A DNA stretch of 64,000 nt from UBA2387 sp019454665 (GTDB lineage Bacteria; Armatimonadota; Fimbriimonadia; Fimbriimonadales; Fimbriimonadaceae), in contig BTVX01000010.1 in assembly GCA_045862995.1 (NCBI GenBank), positions 1 through 64,000 on the forward strand. The letters are read 5' to 3'. Position 1 is the stretch's first letter; each line of letters starts with the position of its first letter. Made by a program: the position numbers and the translations under genes. This document shows positions 44,944 to 52,342 of the stretch, in pieces. A model generated the notes under the pieces. The model did no database searches. It saw only the letters and a program-made list of their open reading frames with translations, and was not told where the DNA came from.

Positions 44944-46047
44944 TCGCATGGTCTCATTACGACGCACAGGGCGGCACGAATCGTGGGTTGCACGGTTCAG
45001 CACGTCCGTCTGCTGGTCCGCGACGGCAAGATCAAAGGCGAGCGAATCGGTCGAGATTGGCTCGTGGATGAGCAGTCCGTCCACGATTTTGCCGAACGGC
45101 GTTACCCAAAGTCCGAGCCCGACGCAGGGTCCCTTGGTGAGCCGACGCAAGTCGCCACCCTCTTCCCGGAACCCGAACTTCAGCCCATCGTCAATGTAGC
45201 ATCGGTTCCCCACCGAAGCCCCTTTCGGTATCCCGGCGGCAAAACATGGTTGGTGCCCATAGCCCGCCTGTGGCTGGATCATCTGAGGCACCGAGCCGAC
45301 CGCTTGGTCGAGCCATTTGCCGGAGGTGGTGGGATCGGCCTCGCAGCAGTTTTCGAGGGCTACGTCAGGGAATCGCTCCTGGTCGAACTAGACCCAGATG
45401 TTGCGGCGGTGTGGCGCACCATCCTGAGCGATGACGGTCCCAGATTGGCGGGACGCATCCGCAAGTTCAAGCCAACCATCGAAACTGTGGCTGAATGCCT
45501 TGGGACGCCAGCCAGTGACGCTCTCGGCATGGCGTTTCAAACCATCCTCCGCAACCGAGTGAGCCGGGGAGGCATTCTTGCGCCAGGAGCAGGTCTGATC
45601 AAGACAGGGGAAGCCGGGCGGGGGTTGGCCTCTCGCTGGTACCCCGAGACCTTGGCTCGGAGAATCGAGGCGATCCACGAGCGACGCAAGGACATCCGGT
45701 TCGCCGAAGCCGACGGGCTGGATGTCCTGCGACAATGCCTCACCGACCCGAAGGCAGTGTTCTTTGTAGACCCGCCCTACCCGGTCGCCGGAAAGCGACT
45801 GTACCGAATGCACGACCTGAATCACAGGTTCCTGTTCGAGCTACTGGCCGAAGCTCGCGGGGAGTTTCTCGCGACTTATGACAACAACCCCGTGATCCAG
45901 GCATTGGCCGGGGAGTTCGGGTTTGAGACGCGACTCGTCCCCATGAAGAGCACTCACCACGAGAAGAAGTGGGAACTCCTGATCAGCCGGTCTCTTGACT
46001 GGCTCCCAACAAACCACTACCCGCGCCCCTCGGGATCCGTCGTCTGA
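44929..46047 (+). CDS. D12-class N6-adenine DNA methyltransferase with N-terminal HTH domain
   Basis: A 372-residue fusion. Residues ~10-56 are a MerR/excisionase-type HTH (THRAARIVGCTVQHVRLLV, then IGRDWLVDEQSVHDFA). Residues ~95-372 are a Dam/D12-class methyltransferase: motif X RYPGGKTW (100-107), motif I VEPFAGGGGIG (127-137), motif IV DPPY (281-284). It methylates adenine N6 in a specific site. It faces a NotI-type endonuclease and overlaps its 3' end by 65 bp, so the pair is a type II restriction-modification system. The HTH probably gives autoregulation through the CCGTA palindromes at its start, which is inference. Confidence 0.9.
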   Translation: MEAVRSHGLITTHRAARIVGCTVQHVRLLVRDGKIKGERIGRDWLVDEQSVHDFAERRYPKSEPDAGSLGEPTQVATLFPEPELQPIVNVASVPHRSPFRYPGGKTWLVPIARLWLDHLRHRADRLVEPFAGGGGIGLAAVFEGYVRESLLVELDPDVAAVWRTILSDDGPRLAGRIRKFKPTIETVAECLGTPASDALGMAFQTILRNRVSRGGILAPGAGLIKTGEAGRGLASRWYPETLARRIEAIHERRKDIRFAEADGLDVLRQCLTDPKAVFFVDPPYPVAGKRLYRMHDLNHRFLFELLAEARGEFLATYDNNPVIQALAGEFGFETRLVPMKSTHHEKKWELLISRSLDWLPTNHYPRPSGSVV

Positions 46048-46942
46048 TCTCTTGCTCGAACTGACCTAACGTTACAGGAACGCCAGCCGTAAGCCCCTCG
46101 ACGGCGCGCTCGAGGGTCGTTGCTCGGGTGAATCGGGGCACCAGCCTGGCCGTACGTCCCTGCTCTTCGAATCCGACCACAAACCACACGATGTCGGCAT
46201 TCGACGTGTCTGCCACTGTATCCATGCTTCCGAGCGACTCAAAGAACGCCTCGTCTACGACGACGGCCATCTTCTTGCCCCAGCGACGCAAGGTGGGGAC
46301 CTTGATCTGGAGTTGAGGCATCAACCTCTTAGGACCCGAACTTCGGTAATCGGGCCGTCGGATGGCCGTTGGAAACGGCGTCCCGTCATGGGTGAGGTCC
46401 TCCAGGAGCGAGAAGTCGCGACTCAAAGCAGGTCCACTGAAGTAGACAGCCTGCACTTCCACGGCACACCAAGCAAGGGCTGCTTGACCCGGGTGGACCA
46501 GCACACTATCTATCCTGCCAACGCTACCCCGATCGTCTTCATCCCCAAGGCGGCTCCTTTCGGGTTTGAGAAAAGGAACTTCGGGAACATGCAGCGGCTG
46601 ATCGGTCCCCAAAAGCTCGGCCCCAATCCAGGCCCTGACCAAGTCACCTTCCTCGAATCGGTGAGGACAGACGGACCGCAAAGCACCTGAGGGGCCGCTC
46701 GCAGTGGACACAACGCCATCGGCACCGAGCTGGTACAAACGCAACGAGCAAACGCCACCCCTCTTGTTGCAGACGGCTCCACTTGGCCCAGACCGAAACG
46801 GGCATGGCACCGTGCCGACTTTTGCCTGAGCGAGCCTCACATGCTCGGCACGCTCGGAAGCAGACATTGCTCCGAGCAGATGGCCGAACCACTCGCCGAT
46901 CCCGAACCTGGTCGCGTCTTTGGTCTTAGCACGATTTGCCAT
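45983..46942 (-). CDS. NotI-family type II restriction endonuclease
   Basis: A 319-residue protein matching the NotI family. Four cysteines (47, 58, 65, 92) within VPCPFR, AVCNKRGGVCSLRLY and VCPHRFEE fit the Cys4 iron-binding fold of NotI. The nuclease core has Asp145 (GRIDSVLV) and Glu162-x-Gln164 (VEVQAVYFSG), the unusual ExQ variant of PD-(D/E)xK known from NotI. The site is unknown; pairing with an N6-adenine methyltransferase means it should contain A, unlike NotI's GCGGCCGC. TATAGT ends 8 nt before the ATG. Confidence 0.88.
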   Translation of the reverse strand: MANRAKTKDATRFGIGEWFGHLLGAMSASERAEHVRLAQAKVGTVPCPFRSGPSGAVCNKRGGVCSLRLYQLGADGVVSTASGPSGALRSVCPHRFEEGDLVRAWIGAELLGTDQPLHVPEVPFLKPERSRLGDEDDRGSVGRIDSVLVHPGQAALAWCAVEVQAVYFSGPALSRDFSLLEDLTHDGTPFPTAIRRPDYRSSGPKRLMPQLQIKVPTLRRWGKKMAVVVDEAFFESLGSMDTVADTSNADIVWFVVGFEEQGRTARLVPRFTRATTLERAVEGLTAGVPVTLGQFEQEIRRRIPRGAGSGLLGASQETG

Positions 46943-46950
46943 CGCAACCG

Positions 46951-46956
46951 ACTATA
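46951..46956 (-). promoter_or_regulatory. Candidate leaderless -10 box (TATAGT) for the NotI-like endonuclease
   Basis: On the minus strand TATAGT ends 8 nt before the ATG at 46942. It lies in the 62-bp gap shared with hisG. Confidence 0.45.
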
Positions 46957-47004
46957 CAGCCCGATGACGCTGCAAAGCGACGGGTACCATGAGCTTCCCC
47001 ACCT

Positions 47005-47877
47005 ATGAGACTCCGCCTCGGACTGCCCAAAGGAAGCCTTCAAGACGCCACGTTCAGCCTCTTCGAGCGGGCCGGATTCCGGTTCAAGACCACCTCCCGC
47101 TCCTACGAACCCATCGTGGACGACGAGGAGATCGAGCCCGTCCTGCTCCGACCGCAGGAGATCCCCGAGTACGTCGCCGACGGCGTCATAGACGCGGGCC
47201 TGACGGGCCACGACTGGGTCACCGATTGCGGCGCGGACGTCGAAGAACTCTGCGAACTGCGCTACTCCAAGCTCACCAACAACCCCATCCGCATCGTCCT
47301 GGCCGTCCATAACGACAGCCCGTTCCAGAGTCTGGAAGACCTGCGCGGCAGGCGGCTCGCGACCGAATACGTGCGCCTGACCAAGCGTCACTTCGCCGAG
47401 CGGGGCGTGGACGCCGAGATCGAATTCAGTTGGGGCGCGTGCGAAGTCAAGGTGCCGAACCTGGTGGACGCCATCGTGGTGAACACCGAGACCGGCTCCT
47501 CGCTCCGCGCGCACAACCTCCGGATCGTCGAGACGCTGCTGACGTCCACCACGCGGTTCATCGCCAACAAGAAGGTGTGGGCCGAAGACGAGGCCAAGCG
47601 CCAAAAGCTCGAATCGCTCACCATGCTGCTTACGGCGGCGATGAACGCGGCCAAGCTGGTCGGATTGAAGATGAACGCGCCCCGCGCGGGGCTGAACGAA
47701 ATCCTCTCGCTCCTTCCGGCATTGCAGAATCCCACGATCTCGCAATTGGCCGACCCCGAATGGGTGGCCGTCGAGGTGATCCTGGGCGAACGCGAATCCC
47801 GCGACCTGCTGCCGCGTCTCAAGAGGGCGGGCGCCACGGGTCTGGTCGAGTACCCGCTCAGCAAGGTCATCTACTGA
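47005..47877 (+). CDS. hisG: ATP phosphoribosyltransferase, long form
   Basis: A 290-residue enzyme catalysing the first, feedback-inhibited step of histidine synthesis (ATP + PRPP). The N-terminal MRLRLGLPKGSLQDA, the mid-protein substrate-binding segment GLTGHDWVTDCG, and DAIVVNTETGSSLRAHNL are typical. The ~75-residue C-terminal ACT-like regulatory domain of long HisG is present (MNAPRAGLNEILSLLPALQ). No other his genes adjoin it. Confidence 0.95.
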   Translation: MRLRLGLPKGSLQDATFSLFERAGFRFKTTSRSYEPIVDDEEIEPVLLRPQEIPEYVADGVIDAGLTGHDWVTDCGADVEELCELRYSKLTNNPIRIVLAVHNDSPFQSLEDLRGRRLATEYVRLTKRHFAERGVDAEIEFSWGACEVKVPNLVDAIVVNTETGSSLRAHNLRIVETLLTSTTRFIANKKVWAEDEAKRQKLESLTMLLTAAMNAAKLVGLKMNAPRAGLNEILSLLPALQNPTISQLADPEWVAVEVILGERESRDLLPRLKRAGATGLVEYPLSKVIY

Positions 47878-47906
47878 CCTCGGCGGAGCGGGCCCCGAAA
47901 GCGAAT

Positions 47907-48404
47907 TCAGGCTTTCTTGAAGACGATCTTGATCGTCTGACCGCCTTGGTTCTCGACCATCGTCATCGTCTTCCCGTCCTTCGACAGCGTCATGGACTTG
48001 GTCGAGTGCGCGTCCTTCGGCTTGGCCTTGCCGTTCTCCTTGGTCTGCTCGAAAGTGACCTTGTCGCCCTTTTGCGTCCACTTGCCCTCGGCGGTGGAAT
48101 CGGGCTGAGGCTTCCCATTGGGACCAGCGGCTCCAGGGGCGCCCTTGACGACCATCTTCCACGTGTTGTTGGCGTTCACGGTCATCGAGAACGTCATTTT
48201 TTTCAGCGAGACGAGCATGGAGTCCATCATCGCCTCCATCTGCTTGCGCTGGTCCGCAGGCATGTCCTTGGGCGCGCTCTTCATCATGTCGGCCTTGCTG
48301 ATGTCGAGCTTGCCGGTCCACTTGCCGGCGGGCGATTGCGCCATCGCGGACATGGCTGCGACAGCCAACACGGCGATGGGGAGGAAGCGGGAGAGCATCT
48401 TCAT
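47907..48404 (-). CDS. Exported hypothetical protein, lipocalin-like repeats
   Basis: A 165-residue protein with a signal peptide (MKMLSRFLPIAVLAVAAMSA, cut near AMA-QS). The mature part is Lys/Met-rich, with alternating strands (GKWTGKLDISKAD, FSMTVNANNTWKMVV, EGKWTQKGDKVTFEQ, MTLSKDGKTMTMV). This is the pattern of small secreted beta-barrels that monitor a ligand, but no family is fixed. It converges with hisG. Confidence 0.7.
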   Translation of the reverse strand: MKMLSRFLPIAVLAVAAMSAMAQSPAGKWTGKLDISKADMMKSAPKDMPADQRKQMEAMMDSMLVSLKKMTFSMTVNANNTWKMVVKGAPGAAGPNGKPQPDSTAEGKWTQKGDKVTFEQTKENGKAKPKDAHSTKSMTLSKDGKTMTMVENQGGQTIKIVFKKA

Positions 48405-48568
48405 GGGATTATCCAATGGTCACTTGGACGCAGATTTCAAAACGGAGGGTTCACGTTCTGGGTTCCCCACGGGTGGCGCAGGTTCAAACCGCGCCAGCCA
48501 AACGTCCCACACGGACCGTCGGAGGATGGGCTCGCTCCGCACGACGGTCGCAAACGGCCGACATCCGT

Positions 48569-48574
48569 TATAAT
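48569..48574 (+). promoter_or_regulatory. Consensus -10 (TATAAT) upstream of pyrG
   Basis: A perfect TATAAT lies 73 nt before the pyrG GTG; the -35 is weak. The remaining 48405-48647 shows no other element. Confidence 0.55.
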
Positions 48575-48647
48575 CGGAAAAACCCCACAACGGTTCGTGC
48601 GCGCGTTTGCGCGTGCCGTCCGCGTGTCGGGGCGACCGAGGAGCGGT

Positions 48648-50258
48648 GTGACCAAGTACATCTTTGTGACCGGCGGCGTCGTCAGTTCGATCGGCAAGGG
48701 CATCACGACCGCTAGCCTCGGCCGGTTGCTCCGCAACCGAGGCTTCGCCGTCGCCCCGGTCAAGCTCGACCCCTACATCAACGTTGACGCCGGCACGATG
48801 AACCCGTTCCAACACGGCGAGGTGTTCGTCACCGAAGACGGCGCCGAAACCGACCTCGACCTGGGCCATTACGAGCGGTTCATGGACGTCGCCTGCACCT
48901 CGGGCAGCTCGATCACCACGGGCAAGGTCTACCGACAGGTCATCGAGGCCGAGCGACGCGGCGACTACCTCGGCGCCACGGTTCAGGTCATCCCGCACGT
49001 GACCAACGCCATCAAGGCGGGCATCGTGACCATCGGGAACGAGTTGCACGCCGATGTGGTCATCGCCGAAATCGGCGGCACGGTCGGCGACATCGAAAGC
49101 CTCCCCTTTCTCGAGGCCATCCGCCAGATGCGCAAAGACGTCGGCCCCGAGAACGTGATGTACTTCCACGTCACCCTGGTCCCCACGGTCGGCCCGTGGA
49201 GCGAGATCAAGACCAAGCCGACCCAGCACAGCGTCATCAAGCTTCGCGAAATCGGCATCAGCCCCGATGTGCTCATTTGCCGCACCGACGTGCCGATGGG
49301 CGACGACGTCAAAGAGAAGATCTCCCTGTTCTGCGACGTTCCCGCCCGCGCGGTCATCGAGTCCATGAACGCCGAGACCATCTACGAGGTGCCGCTTTCG
49401 ATGGAGGCGATGGGCCTCGGCGATTTGGTCCTCGAGCGGCTGGCCCTCGAACCCCGCAAAGCCGATTTGGCCGCTTGGGATTCGCTGGTGGACGCCCTGA
49501 AGCATCCCAAGAGCCAGTGCACCGTGGCCGTCGTGGGCAAGTACACCAGCAATGGCGACGCCTATAAGTCCATCGCCGAAGCGCTCGTCCATGGCGGGAT
49601 CCCGAGCGAATGCAAGGTGGACGTCCGATGGATCGAGAGCGATTCTCTGGAGAACGGTCGTCCGCCCGAGGAGTTTCTGGCAGGCGTGGACGCGTTGGTC
49701 GTCGCCCCGGGGTTCGGCGGGCGCGGCATCGAAGGCAAGGTGCGCGCCATTCGCTATGCCCGCGAGAACGGCCTGCCATTCCTGGGCATCTGCTTGGGGC
49801 TGCAAATGGCCGTCATCGAGTTCGCCAGGCACGTGTGCGGGTTCGAGGGGGCGAACAGCGAGGAGATCGTCGAGAACGGCCCGCATCCCGTCATCCACTT
49901 GCTCCCCGAGCAACGCGACGTGACGGACAAGGGCGCCTCGATGCGGCTCGGCTCGTGGCCCTGCAACCTCACGCCCGGAACGCTGGCCCACCAGCTCTAT
50001 CAGGACACGCGCATCACCGAACGCCACCGGCACCGGTACGAAGTCAACAACGACTACCGCGAGAAGCTGATCGAGCGGGGGATGATCGTGAGCGGCGTGT
50101 CGCCCGACTACCGCCTGGTCGAGATGATCGAGCTGCCCGAGCACCCGTTCTTCATCGCCACGCAGGCGCACCCCGAGTTCAAGAGCCGCCCCAATCGCCC
50201 GCACCCGCTGTTCGCGGGTCTGGTGCGTGCGGCCCTCGCGCGCCAAGCCGGTTCTTAG
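48648..50258 (+). CDS. pyrG: CTP synthase
   Basis: A 536-residue enzyme aminating UTP to CTP with ATP and glutamine. The N-terminal synthetase domain has TKYIFVTGGVVSSIGKGI and VKLDPYINVDAGTMNPFQHG. The C-terminal class I glutaminase has the nucleophile Cys in FLGICLGLQMAVIEFAR, and its His-Glu pair in ATQAHPEFKSRP. The start is GTG 48648, with GAGGAG just upstream. Confidence 0.97.
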   Translation: MTKYIFVTGGVVSSIGKGITTASLGRLLRNRGFAVAPVKLDPYINVDAGTMNPFQHGEVFVTEDGAETDLDLGHYERFMDVACTSGSSITTGKVYRQVIEAERRGDYLGATVQVIPHVTNAIKAGIVTIGNELHADVVIAEIGGTVGDIESLPFLEAIRQMRKDVGPENVMYFHVTLVPTVGPWSEIKTKPTQHSVIKLREIGISPDVLICRTDVPMGDDVKEKISLFCDVPARAVIESMNAETIYEVPLSMEAMGLGDLVLERLALEPRKADLAAWDSLVDALKHPKSQCTVAVVGKYTSNGDAYKSIAEALVHGGIPSECKVDVRWIESDSLENGRPPEEFLAGVDALVVAPGFGGRGIEGKVRAIRYARENGLPFLGICLGLQMAVIEFARHVCGFEGANSEEIVENGPHPVIHLLPEQRDVTDKGASMRLGSWPCNLTPGTLAHQLYQDTRITERHRHRYEVNNDYREKLIERGMIVSGVSPDYRLVEMIELPEHPFFIATQAHPEFKSRPNRPHPLFAGLVRAALARQAGS

Positions 50259-50281
50259 TCCGGGCGTGCCAAACTCGGCCC

Positions 50282-50749
50282 ATGCGGTTCAAGAACTTCC
50301 AGATTTGGCGCGGACGCTTGCCGCATTGGCGCGCCGACGAGGTGCGGTACTACACCACGTTCCGACACCGGCGTCCGCTCGACGAGGATGAGCGGCGCAC
50401 GCTGTTCGCCCAGTTGCTCAAGGCGAGCGGCAACCGCTACGACGTGTTCGTTCTGTGTGTGTTGCCCGAGGTCACCGAGCTGATGTTTCGGATGCGCGAG
50501 GACGCGAAGGGCCGTCCGTTCGAACTGGCTGCGATCATCGAGGGGGCAAAGCGCAAGGCTGGCAAGGCCATCGTCAAGGACACGGGCGAGCGGTACCCGC
50601 CGTTCTACACCGAATCGTACGACCGGATCGTTCGGGACGATGCCGAGTTCGAAGAGCGGTGGCTCGCCATCGTCGGCTCGCCCGTGGACGCCGAACTGGC
50701 CGACGAACCCGAGGAATACGAGTGCCTCTGGGTCGCGCCGGAGGCGTAG
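50282..50749 (+). CDS. REP-associated transposase-like (Y1/RAYT) protein lacking the HUH motif
   Basis: A 155-residue protein following the RAYT/TnpA_REP pattern: an N-terminal RLPHWRADEVRYYTTFR, a central strand VFVLCVLPEVTELMFRM, KRKAGKAIV, and a C-terminal ESYDRIVRDDAEFEERWLAI then GSPVDAELADEPEEYECLWV. In active enzymes the central strand carries MPNHVHLL with the metal-binding HUH; here it reads LPEVTELM, so both histidines are gone. It is probably a domesticated or dead derivative. It starts 23 bp after pyrG and no terminal repeats were seen. Confidence 0.7.
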   Translation: MRFKNFQIWRGRLPHWRADEVRYYTTFRHRRPLDEDERRTLFAQLLKASGNRYDVFVLCVLPEVTELMFRMREDAKGRPFELAAIIEGAKRKAGKAIVKDTGERYPPFYTESYDRIVRDDAEFEERWLAIVGSPVDAELADEPEEYECLWVAPEA

Positions 50750-50805
50750 CTCTCGGTCGAGCCCGGGCCGACCCGTCGGGGGCTGAGAGCGCAGACGTGG
50801 GTCTG

Positions 50806-50834
50806 TTGTCACTCTGCAACAACCTTGTTATAAT
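50806..50834 (+). promoter_or_regulatory. Strong sigma70 promoter (TTGTCA-17-TATAAT)
   Basis: TTGTCA at 50806-50811, a 17-bp spacer and TATAAT at 50829-50834. It precedes the three-gene operon at 50927-51938 with a ~85-nt leader. One of the best promoters in the window. Confidence 0.8.
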
Positions 50835-50926
50835 GGGTCACGTAGGAAGGTCTGCTTGGATTCAACCAGGTTTTTCCCACGAGGAAGCTGAACCTTGGGG
50901 GACGAATCTCCGATCAGAGGACTGGA

Positions 50927-51268
50927 ATGAGTAAGGAACTGATTCGATTGCGCGTGGTCGTAGATCCCGAAGATCTGGCGGCAGCACCGGTCCTTTACTC
51001 CAACCATGTGACCGCTCAGGCTACACCAGACGAGCTGTTCCTCACGTTTCACGTTCGCAAGAACCACTGCGCCGACTTTGCCAATCCCGACTCGGAGGGG
51101 ACGGTCCAGGTTCCCGGTGAGCCGCTTGCAACGTTCGTCGTGAGTGTCCCTCTGGCGTTGCGTATGGCCAAGATGATCCTAGCCCAGTGTGTCGGCAACA
51201 GAGACGCTTCCGAAGCGTCGCTCGGGGATGCGTTTGAGGGCTTGGAGATTCGGGCTGGAGACGAATGA
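50927..51268 (+). CDS. DUF3467-like small protein
   Basis: A 113-residue protein. The pattern LYSNHVTAQATPDELFLTF followed by VVSVPLALRMAKMIL resembles DUF3467, a small beta/alpha family of unknown function. GAGG lies 8 nt before the ATG. It is the first gene of a coupled operon: its stop overlaps the next start (ATGA). Confidence 0.65.
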   Translation: MSKELIRLRVVVDPEDLAAAPVLYSNHVTAQATPDELFLTFHVRKNHCADFANPDSEGTVQVPGEPLATFVVSVPLALRMAKMILAQCVGNRDASEASLGDAFEGLEIRAGDE

Positions 51269-51531
51269 TGGCGTCCAGTTACAGCTACCTTGAGACCCGA
51301 GAGGGCGAATCGACGCGCCAGATGTTCTTCAAGGGCATGCGCAAGCGCGCTTGGACGGTCGTTGCTTTGATGCGCGTTCAGAAGATGACGCCTGAGCAGA
51401 TCGCCTCGAGCCATGGCGTGCCGGTTCCGGCTGTCTACGAGGCCATCGAGTGGTGCGACGCCAACCGCGAGCTCATCGAACGGGAGGATCGCGAGGAGTT
51501 GATCGCCGCCTCTACCTGGAGATTCGGGTGA
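51265..51531 (+). CDS. Probable antitoxin, DUF433-like HTH protein
   Basis: An 88-residue protein. YSYLETREG and QMFFKGMRKRAWTVVALM, followed by a helix-turn-helix-like segment (MTPEQIASSHGVPVPAVYEA) and an acidic helix (ANRELIEREDREELI), follow the small proteins that pair with DUF5615 genes. It overlaps both neighbours, so all three are coupled. The antitoxin role is inferred from gene order. Confidence 0.65.
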   Translation: MMASSYSYLETREGESTRQMFFKGMRKRAWTVVALMRVQKMTPEQIASSHGVPVPAVYEAIEWCDANRELIEREDREELIAASTWRFG

Positions 51532-51938
51532 TCATCCGAGTGCTCCTAGATGAAGATTCCGGTTCGAAGGATTTGGTCGTTGCACTTACGGCCTCGCCGG
51601 TGGAGATCGGGGCTCAAGCGGCCCTGTTTGATGTAGCACGTGTTGTCGACCTCGGACTCGGTGGCGCTGGCGATCGGGTGGTTCTGGCACGCGCAGGCGA
51701 AGAAGGGCGTCTTCTCGTAACCTGCAACCGTGGGGATTTCTTCAAGTTGACCCAAGAAGGCCTCAATGTGGCCGGAATCTGCTTCGCAACCAGGCCGCAC
51801 AAGTCAGACTATGTGGTCGCACACTCCATCCGAAACGCCGCAATTGCCTTCCAAGGCCGGTTTGCCGGACTGTTCATCGACCTCACACATTACGAGGCGT
51901 ACCCTCACACGTTTCCCGTCGACAACGACGAAGCCTGA
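51528..51938 (+). CDS. Probable toxin, DUF5615 PIN-like protein
   Basis: A 136-residue protein starting at GTG 51528, which overlaps the previous stop (GTGA). It shows the DUF5615/Mut7-C-like PIN pattern: an acidic N-terminal LLDEDSG, a mid-protein LGLGGAGDRVVLARA, and LLVTCNRGDFFKLT. Related PIN-like proteins are putative ribonucleases of toxin-antitoxin modules. Activity here is unproven. Confidence 0.68.
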   Translation: MIIRVLLDEDSGSKDLVVALTASPVEIGAQAALFDVARVVDLGLGGAGDRVVLARAGEEGRLLVTCNRGDFFKLTQEGLNVAGICFATRPHKSDYVVAHSIRNAAIAFQGRFAGLFIDLTHYEAYPHTFPVDNDEA

Positions 51939-52036
51939 CCCTTGACGTCGCGAGTTCACATGGGGCACCCCAACGCCATGCACCGCTGGTAGCGACGTCC
52001 GCTTCTGATACTCGGTTCGACACGCCGGAGCGAGCC

Positions 52037-52282
52037 CTAGGCGATCCGCAGCGTCGAACGCGTCATCGCCTGAACGACCGTGCCTTCGCGGACGGTGAAC
52101 GCGTCGCCCGTCCGATAAACGTAGTCGTTCGGGTCCTCGCCGAACGTCACCCACACGGTGCCCGTCTCGACCACCGCCTCACGGCCCACCCAATGGTCGG
52201 GGACGTGTTCCACTTCAATCATCCTTAGGTCCAATCGCCACCCGGTGGGCGGTGCGATGGCCTCGATCAGTGTTGGACTCAT
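52037..52282 (-). CDS. Small cupin-like hypothetical protein
   Basis: An 81-residue protein rich in beta-strands (VWVTFGEDPNDYVYRTGDAF, then VREGTVVQAMTRSTLRIA). It resembles small cupin-like families such as DUF2917, without a firm match. It is divergent from the membrane protein at 52343, with 60 bp between. The 98-bp stretch 51939-52036 shows nothing. Confidence 0.6.
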   Translation of the reverse strand: MSPTLIEAIAPPTGWRLDLRMIEVEHVPDHWVGREAVVETGTVWVTFGEDPNDYVYRTGDAFTVREGTVVQAMTRSTLRIA

Positions 52283-52342
52283 GCTTTGATTGTTGCCGGT
52301 TTCAGGTTCGCGGACTAGGCTGGTCGGGACTTCCTACGGGGT

